Source of the DNA: Acidobacteriota bacterium
GTDB taxonomy: Bacteria; Acidobacteriota; Blastocatellia; Pyrinomonadales; Pyrinomonadaceae
Direction: 5' to 3'
Assembly: GCA_013696385.1 (NCBI GenBank)
Contig: JACCYR010000112.1
Span: 1-9,179, forward strand
Length of the DNA stretch: 9,179 nt
Positions 1-6,596 of this stretch are shown in pieces. Positions within the stretch are counted from its first letter, which is position 1; each line of letters begins with the position of its first letter. The notes beneath the pieces were generated by a model, which was given only the letters and a program-made list of their open reading frames with translations, was not told where the DNA came from and searched no databases. Position numbers and translations under genes: made by a program.

Positions 1-958
1 AATCCCAGTAACCCGGATAAAAAAGGTCGTAAATATCGCGCACGTAATAATCCCAACGATTAGCGTCAAAATTTTTCGCGTTGGCGCGTCCGAACATATC
101 GAGCCATTTATTTGTAACCGGCTGCGGTAGATTCGGGTTTATCGGCAGCGCGGCGGGCGGAAAGAAAAACTGCGAAGGCTGACCGTGATGGTCAACCACG
201 ACCTGCGGATTCCATTCAAAAAACGCCTTTTGCATATTTTGCGTTTCTTTTTGCGTCGCGGCGATATTATCGCGGTTCAAATCGAAACGAAAATGGCTCA
301 AACGTCCGTAAATGCTCCACGGTTCGCGGTGTTCGAGCGCGTTGCGGTCGGCGTTTCCCGTCGCCACCGAATTATACCAAGTTGCAAAGCGTTCGTGTCC
401 ATCAGGATTTTCGCCCGTTAAAATCAGTGTTACGGTATTATCTAAAATTTCGAGCGTCTGCGGTTCATTTGACGCAGCGAGTTGATAAACAACCTGCATC
501 ATCGTTTCAAACGAAGCCGATTCATTGCCGTGAATCGTATAAGCCATCCACGCAATCGCCGGATTGGTTTGACTAATTTGATTTGCTTCCGTCGCGGAAG
601 TCGTGCGCGAGTCAACTAATTTCGCGTTATTTGCTCTGATTTCGTCAATTCGCGCCATATTTTGCGGCGAGGAAATCGCTACAATGTGCATCATCCGATG
701 CTCGTTGGTTTCGCCGATGTCGTAAATTTTTACGCGCTCAGGCGCAGCTTTGGCGATTGATTCGATAATCTTTTCCATCTGCGCGTAAGTCGTGTGAAAA
801 TCACCGACATCATAACGCAGAATCGTTTGCGGACGCGGAACTTCCGCGCGATAGCCGCCGCGCGTGTAGAAATCAAACTTTTCTTCCGATTGTGAAAATG
901 CAAATTGTCCAAACAGAATACAAACAAACGTAAAAAACAAAAGACTTTTTAGCTTCAT
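1..958 (-). CDS. Secreted M14-family zinc carboxypeptidase, N-terminal part (3' end outside window)
   Basis: The frame is open from the ATG at 958 to the window edge, giving 319 codons; the C-terminus is missing. Residues 1-22 form a signal peptide (lysines at 2 and 4, a hydrophobic core, then FAFSQS), so the enzyme is exported. The catalytic domain shows the M14 zinc motif HGNE (H143, E146) in YTIHGNESAS, then ENPDGHER (183-190), the substrate-binding DLNRD (N228, R229) and VVVDHHGQ, where H258 is the likely third zinc ligand. The glutamate general base would lie beyond the window. The family cleaves C-terminal residues from peptides; the substrate here is unknown. Large secreted M14 proteins with a long C-terminal region are known in Acidobacteria and Bacteroidetes, and I infer this is one. 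A GGAAG lies about 15 nt before the ATG, a long spacing for a ribosome site. It is transcribed away from the zinc-ribbon gene at 1041. Confidence 0.87.
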   Translation of the reverse strand, partial: MKLKSLLFFTFVCILFGQFAFSQSEEKFDFYTRGGYRAEVPRPQTILRYDVGDFHTTYAQMEKIIESIAKAAPERVKIYDIGETNEHRMMHIVAISSPQNMARIDEIRANNAKLVDSRTTSATEANQISQTNPAIAWMAYTIHGNESASFETMMQVVYQLAASNEPQTLEILDNTVTLILTGENPDGHERFATWYNSVATGNADRNALEHREPWSIYGRLSHFRFDLNRDNIAATQKETQNMQKAFFEWNPQVVVDHHGQPSQFFFPPAALPINPNLPQPVTNKWLDMFGRANAKNFDANRWDYYVRDIYDLFYPGYWD

Positions 959-1040
959 TGATAGATTTTTAGACTTCCGGGATTGAATTTTGCAAAACTT
1001 TTATAGATATTAAACTTTTATGAATTAAACGCAAACCATT

Positions 1041-1241
1041 ATGAAAAACTTTCAAGAAAAAAATTGTCCGCAATGCGGTGCGCCAAAACTGAAAACGTGG
1101 AAAGAGTTGACCAACGAGCAGAAGTTTTTGGTCGAAAGATTGCCGCTAAATACGGAATTTACGCTCGAAGAAAGGAAAAAACATCTTTTTTGCGAGCGTT
1201 GCTGGAATGAAATTTATATACAGGAAAGCGAGAATTGTTGA
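1041..1241 (+). CDS. Small zinc-ribbon protein, function unknown
   Basis: This 66-residue protein has CPQCG at residues 9-13 and CERC at 51-54, the two knuckles of a zinc ribbon. A charged stretch between them (KTWKELTNEQKFLVERLP, then EERKKH) is probably helical. There is no signal peptide or membrane segment, so it should be cytoplasmic. The arrangement of terminal CxxC pairs around a conserved linker looks like a maintained protein rather than a chance frame, and I have an impression of similar short proteins in environmental bacteria. It is the only plus-strand gene, divergent from the peptidase (82-bp gap) and convergent with the nucleotidyltransferase (12 bp between stops). No clear Shine-Dalgarno precedes the ATG. 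A poor promoter match (TTGAAT at 983-988, TATTAA at 1008-1013, 19-bp spacer) lies upstream. Nucleic-acid binding or a structural role are both possible; no function can be assigned. Confidence 0.72.
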   Translation: MKNFQEKNCPQCGAPKLKTWKELTNEQKFLVERLPLNTEFTLEERKKHLFCERCWNEIYIQESENC

Positions 1242-1253
1242 AAAACTCTAAAT

Positions 1254-1739
1254 TTATTCAGATTCTTTTAACGCTTCCTGCAACGCTTCAAGTTCAGGCA
1301 AAACCAATAAATCTTTCGTTCTCCCGGCGGCGCGTTTGGCTTTTATTAAACCTTCGAGTGTCAAAACACGCACATCACAACCGTAAAGCCTCGTTAAAAT
1401 TGATTCTTTTTTGACCGCTTCAAAACTGCCGACTCCGGCAACTTCGCCGAGCAAATCAATATCGCCGATTGTCGTTTTGAGCGTAAAATTTGTTCCATTT
1501 TGCAAAGTTCTCTCATCCCAAACAAAAGGCAATTCTTCGGGAAAACCTCGAAGATGCGGATTGAAAGGAGCAAACGCGGAAACGATTTTCTTTAAATTCT
1601 GCGTGGTTCGCAAATAACAAAAATCAAGGTCTCTGGTTACATAACCCGTTGAATGAATTGAAATCGCAACTCCGCCGATAATGACAAATTCCGTTCCTTT
1701 TGCAATCAAGGATTTTATTGCAGGCTCAAGTTCAACCAT
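1254..1739 (-). CDS. Nucleotidyltransferase-fold protein, likely toxin-like partner of a two-gene module
   Basis: This 161-residue protein carries the signature of a minimal nucleotidyltransferase of the MNT/AbiEii-like superfamily. IGGVA (21-25) is the nucleotide-binding turn, RDLDF (36-40) supplies the paired metal carboxylates D37 and D39, and GDIDLLG (92-98) gives the third carboxylate (D93 or D95). The C-terminal LIKAKRAAGRTKD (131-143) is the conserved lysine/arginine-rich helix seen in stand-alone members. All expected catalytic residues are present, so it should be active; the family moves NMP groups from NTPs to protein or RNA acceptors, but the acceptor here cannot be read from sequence. 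Its ATG overlaps the stop of the upstream small gene by one base (TAATG) and no strong ribosome site precedes it, so translation probably depends on that gene. The pairing is like two-gene toxin-antitoxin systems, but toxicity is inference. It could instead be a housekeeping modifier. Confidence 0.86.
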   Translation of the reverse strand: MVELEPAIKSLIAKGTEFVIIGGVAISIHSTGYVTRDLDFCYLRTTQNLKKIVSAFAPFNPHLRGFPEELPFVWDERTLQNGTNFTLKTTIGDIDLLGEVAGVGSFEAVKKESILTRLYGCDVRVLTLEGLIKAKRAAGRTKDLLVLPELEALQEALKESE

Positions 1740-1963
1740 TATTTTCGTTTTCTTAACTCTGTTCTTGCCCGCGCAATTTCCTCAAAACTTCGCATTATAC
1801 TTTGTAAATCGTCAACTCGCTGTTGCGGAGTTTTTTTTAATTGCCCAAAGGTTAAAGTCAAATCAATGCCAAATTCCAACGCGGCGGCGACTTTGCTTCC
1901 GGGACGCGGATTCATAATCAATTGACGAATTTTTTCTAATCTTTCTTCACTCAACTTTTCCAT
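1739..1963 (-). CDS. Small helical partner protein of the nucleotidyltransferase
   Basis: A 74-residue, highly charged and probably all-helical protein begins MEKLSEERLEKIRQL. The central GIDLTLTFGQLKKTPQQR and the following DDLQSIMRSFEEI resemble, from memory, a pattern common in short proteins beside stand-alone nucleotidyltransferases (hydrophobic GxDLTL, then a TPxxR turn, then a long helix). It probably acts as cognate partner or antitoxin; no DNA-binding motif is obvious. I chose the ATG at 1963 over an in-frame GTG at 1972 because AAAAGGTG (1977-1970) then serves as a ribosome site 6 nt upstream, while the GTG itself lies within that site. The reading frame overlaps the flavoenzyme 3' end by 17 bp and the nucleotidyltransferase start by 1 bp, indicating co-translation in one operon. 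The function is inferred from context only. Confidence 0.76.
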   Translation of the reverse strand: MEKLSEERLEKIRQLIMNPRPGSKVAAALEFGIDLTLTFGQLKKTPQQRVDDLQSIMRSFEEIARARTELRKRK

Positions 1964-4900
1964 TGTTTTCACCTTTTACCGCGTCGCTTTTGAAAATTTT
2001 ATCAAGCCACAGATTCGATAATTTTTCCTGGATCGAATTGGCGCGAAGTCTGTCGTTTAAGTTTTTGAAATCAACAAAATCGAGATTCTGGTCTTGATTA
2101 AAACACGAGAAAACGAAAAACTCCTCGCCCGTGTGCGGGTTGACGTGGCGTTGCAGACATTGGGCGCAAACTTCTTTCATCATACACTGCATCGGCGAAT
2201 TGATTGAACCGATTGCCGTGTGCTGTTCCTTTAAATATGGCTTTAATGCACCGAAACGCGATTCTTTCACGCCGTTCATCATTCGGTCCGAACCGATGGC
2301 GATGATGCGGTCAACATCTTTTAAGTCAACATTTTGGTCACCCAATTTTCCTTCGGCATAGGCAATCATTGCTTGAACGATATTGCCGCGAAAATGCGCG
2401 TCCTGCGGTCTTTGCGGTTGAATTTCTTTGCCGAAATCCGTCGCCCAAACGACCTTATCAACCGCGTCTTCAATTTCTTTGCGTTTGAATAAATCCTCGC
2501 CGTTTTTGTAACCTGCAAAATAAATAACCCGATTATTATTCTCGCCCATTGCTTTCGCAATCGAGAACAAAACGGCGTTTCCCAAACCGCCGCCCGCGAG
2601 CAGCACGGTTTCATTTTTGGGAATTTCCGTCGGCGTTCCGGTCGGTCCCATAACGACGACTTCTTCGCCTTCTTTGAGCAAAGAACACAGCCGCGAAGAC
2701 GTTCCCATCTCCAATACAATCATCGAAAGCAAGCCTTTTTCTTCATCAACCCACGCGCCGGTCAGTGCCAGACCTTCCATCATCATCCGCGTTCCTTCGA
2801 TAACCGGCGCGGACGTTTCAAAGTTTTGCAGACGATAAAATTGTCCCGGCTCAAATTTTCGCGCCTGAAGCGGAGCTTTAACCACAACATCAACAATTGT
2901 CGGCGTTAATCTCTCGACTTTAACGACAAAGGCGCGAAGCTGTTCGTCCAAAGCGGCAACGAGTTTATCAAAAATCGCATTTTTTTCTGCCTGCGATAGT
3001 GTGCCTTGTTTTTCGAGTTTGTCAGCAAAAAGTTCGACAACTTTCGGATAACCGTTTTTTGCCGAAGCCATCGCTTTGACAACATTTCCCGCATAAATGG
3101 GATGATTGTCGCCGTAATAGGAAATAAATTTTCCGTCTGAAGAGTAAGACGTGAAAAATCCGCTTTCGCCTTTTTCAACTTCGACCGCGTGGAAATTTCC
3201 GTTGCCGTTTTTCTCTAACTTAAACGGTTGGAAAAATTGTTTCCATTCGTCAAGTTTAAAAGTTCCTGGTTTTTCCTTTTCGTAAATCACATTCGGCGAA
3301 GTGCCTGCCGCAACGCACACAGTTCTAGCGGGAAATTCAATCATTTCGCCGGTGTCTTCAAATTTTCCGTTTTCGGCATTGTAATTAAGTCGCTCAAAAA
3401 TCAATGCTTTGACCGCGCCATATTCGTCCGGCACGGCTTCCGCCGGATTCATACATTCGACAAAATCAATGCCTTCTTCGAGAGCTTTCTGCACTTCTTC
3501 ATGATTCAGACGATATGCGGGTGAATCCTGCAAACGCTTGCGATAAATCAGCGAAACTCCGCCCCAACTTTGTACAAGCGGCACAAAATTCGGTTCTTCG
3601 TCATTTTGCGCGGCGCGTTGTCTTTCGGCGCGAATCGCTCTGCCGTGTTCGAGAAACTCGTTGAAAACCTGCGTTTCTTCTGCGTCAAATTTTCCCCAAG
3701 CCGTTTCTTCGCCAATGTCCGCGACAATTTGCTCAAACTTTTCAAGCATTTTTTCAACTTGAACCGGATAATAAGCAAACAATTCGGTTGCCGTATCAAT
3801 TCCCGTCAAACCGCCGCCGATGACAACCGCCGGAAGACGCATTTGCAAATTTGATAAAGTGTCCCACTTAAACGCGCCGGTCAGTTGCAAAGCCATCAGA
3901 AAATCCGACGCTTGACGAATGCCGCGAATCAGATTGTTTTTCATCTTGACAATGGTTGGACGACCCGCGCCGGTGGCAATCGCAATATGGTCAAAGCCGA
4001 AATCCCAGGCATCTTCAATCGTCAAAGTTCCGCCGAAACGAATGCCGCCGTAAGCACGAAAACGCTTGCGCCGCGCCAGCATCAATTGCAGCATCGTCAA
4101 GAAGTTTTTGTCCCAGCGCACCGTGATTCCATATTCGGAAACGCCACCAAAGCCCGACAAAATGCGCTCGTCGAGGTCGTCCTTAATTACCTCAACATAT
4201 TTTATCGGCTTTGGCGTTTCCGCGCCGCCCGCACCCGTCCATTCGTCGGGAAGCGGTTCGATTTTGAGTCCGTCCATTCCGATAACGCCGAAACCTTCAT
4301 TCAGAAGATAATGCGCGAGCGTATAACCCGCCGGACCTAAACCGATAACCAAAATGTTTTTACCGTTATAAGGCAATGAATATGGACGTTTTGCGTTGAG
4401 CGGATTCCAGCGCGTCAAAAGCGAATAAATCTCAAAACCGTAATGCAAATTCAAAACATCGGTCAAAGTCGCAGTTTCCGCCAACGGAATATTCACGGGG
4501 TCTTGCTTTTGAAAAATACAGCCTTTCATACAATCGTTGCAGATGCGATGCCCGGTTCCGGCGCACATCGGATTGTCAATCGTAACCAGTGCAAGGCTTG
4601 CAATTGAATCGCCTTGCTTTTTCAAAAGGTGCATCTCCGAAATTTTTTCATCCAGCGGACAGCCTTCGAGTTTTATTCCCAAAGGATTGCGTTTTACGCT
4701 GCCATCTTTTTCGTGAAGTCCGGTTGAGCAGGAATCTTTTTCGCGTTCATGGCAAATCAAACAATAATCAACTTCGTAAAGCGAATCGCGCAAGCTGCCG
4801 CGCTCGTCCGTCAACTTAAAACCGTCGCGCCGACGCATTTCTTCGATTGCGCCGCGCAACGTATTTGGAAGTTTCGGGTTCGGATGAATTAAATGAACGA

Positions 4901-5696
4901 GATTTTGATAATCAAGCGCGTGCGGCGTTTTGAAGCTATACCAATTTTTTTCTTTTTTGAAAAACGCAACTGCCGACCACGCTTCAAGGAGTTTTAAAAC
5001 TGCTTCGACTTGCAGAAGTTCGCCGGAAGCATCGCTTTCGATAACAAAACGCGAAAAAACTTTGCCGAAAGTTTTGTCTTTTAATTTCTCGTAAGCCGCG
5101 TTAATTTTATTGAGAGTTTCCTGCACATCGGCGGTGATTTCCAGACTTTTCGTCAGAATTTCTTCGGCTTCCGTGAGTTTTTGCGTGATAAATGCAACGG
5201 CAAGTTCTTCGTCGTCGTAAATCAAAGTTTCGTCAAACGCCGTGTTTTTAAATTCTCTTAAAGCCGTGGTTAATTCCGCTTCGTTAAAATCAACCAATTT
5301 TTCCGCCGTAAATTTCTTGATGGCGCGGCGTTGGACAAAAAATTTATATTTCCAAATCGGGTCTTGCTCGTTGATTCTACGTTGTAATTCTTCGCGCTGG
5401 CGGCTGATGCCAAACATCTGTGCGATAAAATCTGACAAAAACGGAGCGGCATCAGTCAAAATTTTCGATTCGACTCTTTTTTCATAACCAAGCCCGCGCA
5501 CGGCAATGTATTTTTTTAAAGCATCGCCCAAAACAGGTTCTTTTTCTTCAATTTCGGCGTAAAATTTTTCGGCAAGTTCCTTTAATTTTACTGCATCAAA
5601 CAGGTCGGAATATTTGAAACCGACAATGCCCAAATCAAAATCGCGGTTTGATAATTCGTCTGTTAAAATACTTTCTTTTTCGGAAATTCCAATCAT
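1947..5696 (-). CDS. Giant Fe-S flavoprotein: NfnB/GltD-like and NfnA/PyrK-like modules fused in one chain
   Basis: A 1249-residue cytoplasmic oxidoreductase. Residues 1-305 are a charged, mostly helical domain I cannot assign. Residues 310-400 hold eight cysteines for Fe-S clusters (C312, C315, C323, C346; C378, C386, C389, C393). Residues 447-885 are a GltD-like flavin/NAD(P)H reductase: FAD Rossmann motif VIGLGPAG (450-457) with acidic D475, AIATGAG (572-578), second nucleotide motif VVIGGGLTG (624-632), YRKR (718-721) and CVAAGTSPN (794-802). Residues 920-1215 are a PyrK/NfnA-like FNR domain: EPGQFYRL (949-956), GPTGTP (1017-1022), LLAGGGLGNA (1032-1041), and C1171, C1177, C1180 and C1198 for a [2Fe-2S] cluster. 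In NfnAB these two modules are separate subunits coupling NADH, NADPH and ferredoxin, so a transhydrogenase or ferredoxin-linked reaction is plausible, but the substrate is unproven. From memory, related long proteins in Proteobacteria are named only pyridine nucleotide-disulfide oxidoreductase. No second GltB-like subunit is nearby, arguing against glutamate synthase. Confidence 0.9.
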   Translation of the reverse strand: MIGISEKESILTDELSNRDFDLGIVGFKYSDLFDAVKLKELAEKFYAEIEEKEPVLGDALKKYIAVRGLGYEKRVESKILTDAAPFLSDFIAQMFGISRQREELQRRINEQDPIWKYKFFVQRRAIKKFTAEKLVDFNEAELTTALREFKNTAFDETLIYDDEELAVAFITQKLTEAEEILTKSLEITADVQETLNKINAAYEKLKDKTFGKVFSRFVIESDASGELLQVEAVLKLLEAWSAVAFFKKEKNWYSFKTPHALDYQNLVHLIHPNPKLPNTLRGAIEEMRRRDGFKLTDERGSLRDSLYEVDYCLICHEREKDSCSTGLHEKDGSVKRNPLGIKLEGCPLDEKISEMHLLKKQGDSIASLALVTIDNPMCAGTGHRICNDCMKGCIFQKQDPVNIPLAETATLTDVLNLHYGFEIYSLLTRWNPLNAKRPYSLPYNGKNILVIGLGPAGYTLAHYLLNEGFGVIGMDGLKIEPLPDEWTGAGGAETPKPIKYVEVIKDDLDERILSGFGGVSEYGITVRWDKNFLTMLQLMLARRKRFRAYGGIRFGGTLTIEDAWDFGFDHIAIATGAGRPTIVKMKNNLIRGIRQASDFLMALQLTGAFKWDTLSNLQMRLPAVVIGGGLTGIDTATELFAYYPVQVEKMLEKFEQIVADIGEETAWGKFDAEETQVFNEFLEHGRAIRAERQRAAQNDEEPNFVPLVQSWGGVSLIYRKRLQDSPAYRLNHEEVQKALEEGIDFVECMNPAEAVPDEYGAVKALIFERLNYNAENGKFEDTGEMIEFPARTVCVAAGTSPNVIYEKEKPGTFKLDEWKQFFQPFKLEKNGNGNFHAVEVEKGESGFFTSYSSDGKFISYYGDNHPIYAGNVVKAMASAKNGYPKVVELFADKLEKQGTLSQAEKNAIFDKLVAALDEQLRAFVVKVERLTPTIVDVVVKAPLQARKFEPGQFYRLQNFETSAPVIEGTRMMMEGLALTGAWVDEEKGLLSMIVLEMGTSSRLCSLLKEGEEVVVMGPTGTPTEIPKNETVLLAGGGLGNAVLFSIAKAMGENNNRVIYFAGYKNGEDLFKRKEIEDAVDKVVWATDFGKEIQPQRPQDAHFRGNIVQAMIAYAEGKLGDQNVDLKDVDRIIAIGSDRMMNGVKESRFGALKPYLKEQHTAIGSINSPMQCMMKEVCAQCLQRHVNPHTGEEFFVFSCFNQDQNLDFVDFKNLNDRLRANSIQEKLSNLWLDKIFKSDAVKGENNGKVE
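1970..1977 (-). promoter_or_regulatory. Ribosome binding site of the small partner gene
   Basis: AAAAGGTG on the minus strand ends 6 nt before the ATG at 1963. It lies inside the last codons of the flavoenzyme gene and decides the start: an upstream in-frame GTG at 1972-1970 would overlap the site itself. Confidence 0.6.
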
Positions 5697-5704
5697 ATTA
5701 TTCG

Positions 5705-5733
5705 ATTATAAAACTGCTGTCCGCGCATTAAAA
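5705..5733 (-). promoter_or_regulatory. Promoter of the flavoenzyme gene, likely leaderless
   Basis: A perfect TATAAT (minus strand, 5710-5705) lies 17 bp downstream of a weak -35, TTTTAA (5733-5728). Only 8 nt separate the box from the ATG at 5696, so a start point 6-8 nt downstream of the box would fall at or next to the A of ATG. No Shine-Dalgarno fits in this space, which agrees with a leaderless mRNA. The -10 match is seen; the start point is inferred. Confidence 0.5.
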
Positions 5734-5778
5734 GTGAACTTTCATTATTTAAAAAACAAAATAGCTCAGAGCATAAAT

Positions 5779-5799
5779 TAAACTTTAAACTCTAAACTA
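5779..5799. repeat. Three tandem copies of heptamer TAAACTN
   Basis: Three consecutive 7-bp units (TAAACTT, TAAACTC, TAAACTA) differ only at the last base; a degenerate TAAATT precedes them. They sit about 70-95 bp upstream of the flavoenzyme -10 box. They could be a short tandem repeat of the heptanucleotide kind or a set of regulator half-sites on one DNA face spacing; the sequence alone cannot decide. Confidence 0.55.
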
Positions 5800-5881
5800 T
5801 TTCGGACTATGTTCGCAAACATCAAAAATTTAGATGCCAGCAGGGTTAAAAAGGATTGTATCTTCTTTAGTTCTGCCAAAG

Positions 5882-6568
5882 TTAAACTTCCGCGCTTTGT
5901 TCTTTTTTGCCGAAACGGGATTTAAGAAATTCGATAATCGGCGGCAGAATTGAAAGAAAGACGACGACAATAACGACTTTTTCAATATGGTCTTCGAGTT
6001 TGATGTCGAAGGCGCGTTCAATCACGCCGCCGAGAAAATATCCCGCTAAAACCATTGTCAAAATCCAGAGCAAACCGCCTAAAATGCTAAAGGTCAGAAA
6101 TTTTGCATAAGGCATTTCGGTTGCGCCGATAACCAGTGGAGCAAACGTGCGGACAATCGGCACGAAACGCGCTAAAATAACAGTTTTAACGCCGTATTTA
6201 TCAAAAAACGCTTTGGCTTTTTCAACGCGGCTCGGTTTAAATATCAAAGATTTTTCGCGGTTAAAAAGAGTTTTGCCCATCACTCTGCCCGTCCAGTAAC
6301 CGGTGCTGTCGCCAATCACCGAACCAAGAAAAAAGGCAATTAAAACCAGCGCGATGTTAAGTTTTCCCGCCGCCGCAAACAGTCCTGAAACAACCAGCAA
6401 GGAGTCGCCCGGCAGAAAAAAACCGACCGCCAAACCCGTTTCGGAAAAGATAATTAAAAACAGTGCCAGATAGACGTAGTTGCCGAAAGCATTGAGCAAA
6501 GTGTCAATTAAAATTTTCGGATTAAGAAAATCTTTGACTTGATATAAAAAATCTAAAATTGACTGCAT
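5882..6568 (-). CDS. DedA-family (VTT domain) membrane transporter
   Basis: A 228-residue integral inner-membrane protein with all family hallmarks. E43 sits in the first amphipathic re-entrant segment (FSETGL), followed by GFFLPGDSLL (49-58) with D55. GSVIGDSTGYWTGR (82-95) comes next, then FFDKYG (121-126) and the arginine-bearing RFVPIVRTFAP (134-144; R134, R140), with a final pair of hydrophobic helices at about 157-181 and 196-215. Equivalent Glu, Asp and two Arg residues are required in E. coli YqjA. Characterised family members recycle undecaprenyl phosphate (UptA) or support membrane potential and pH tolerance; which of these applies here is unknown. The length is usual for the family. 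It lies 28 bp after the TPR membrane-protein gene, same strand, so probably the same operon. No strong ribosome site: the only AAGG lies about 18 nt before the ATG. The C-terminal tail is lysine-rich, consistent with a cytoplasmic end. Confidence 0.93.
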   Translation of the reverse strand: MQSILDFLYQVKDFLNPKILIDTLLNAFGNYVYLALFLIIFSETGLAVGFFLPGDSLLVVSGLFAAAGKLNIALVLIAFFLGSVIGDSTGYWTGRVMGKTLFNREKSLIFKPSRVEKAKAFFDKYGVKTVILARFVPIVRTFAPLVIGATEMPYAKFLTFSILGGLLWILTMVLAGYFLGGVIERAFDIKLEDHIEKVVIVVVFLSILPPIIEFLKSRFGKKEQSAEV

Positions 6569-6596
6569 AAATTAAAAAGGCTTGACCTTATTGGTT

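Larger units (their letters stand above)
5697..5881. other. Intergenic spacer between DedA and flavoenzyme genes
   Basis: This 185-bp AT-rich gap is the largest in the window. It holds the flavoenzyme promoter at its low-coordinate end, a triple heptamer repeat (5779-5799) and a small hairpin (ATGTT/AACAT, loop CGCA, 5809-5822) without a T-run. I see no convincing intrinsic terminator for the DedA gene and no coding frame with support. Confidence 0.6.

Noticed and set aside
1242..1253. Bidirectional terminator between the convergent zinc-ribbon and nucleotidyltransferase genes
   Set aside because: The gap is 12 bp and contains no inverted repeat.
1964..1972. GTG at 1972 as start of the small partner gene
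   Set aside because: The GTG forms part of the AAAAGGTG ribosome site that is correctly spaced for the ATG at 1963.
2366..2719. Minus-strand open frame of 117 codons inside the flavoenzyme gene
   Set aside because: It is out of frame with the conserved FNR domain that occupies the same bases, and its cysteine- and arginine-rich translation is typical of a shifted frame.
3885..4340. Plus-strand open frame of 151 codons opposite the flavoenzyme
   Set aside because: It lies fully antisense to the well-conserved Rossmann domain, and its composition mirrors that frame. There is no ribosome site and no recognisable domain.
1947..5696. Flavoenzyme as glutamate synthase small subunit
   Set aside because: No large GltB-like subunit is nearby, the protein carries an additional PyrK-like domain and a long N-terminal domain, and its cysteine spacing differs from GltD.
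5762..5822. TAGCTCAG (5762-5769) followed by GTTCGCAAAC, suggesting a tRNA D-arm and T-arm
   Set aside because: There is no complementary acceptor stem, no anticodon stem can be built in the AT-rich middle, and the T-stem does not pair.
5809..5822. Hairpin ATGTT-CGCA-AACAT as terminator of the DedA gene
   Set aside because: The stem has only 5 bp, mostly A-T, and no T-run follows on the minus strand.
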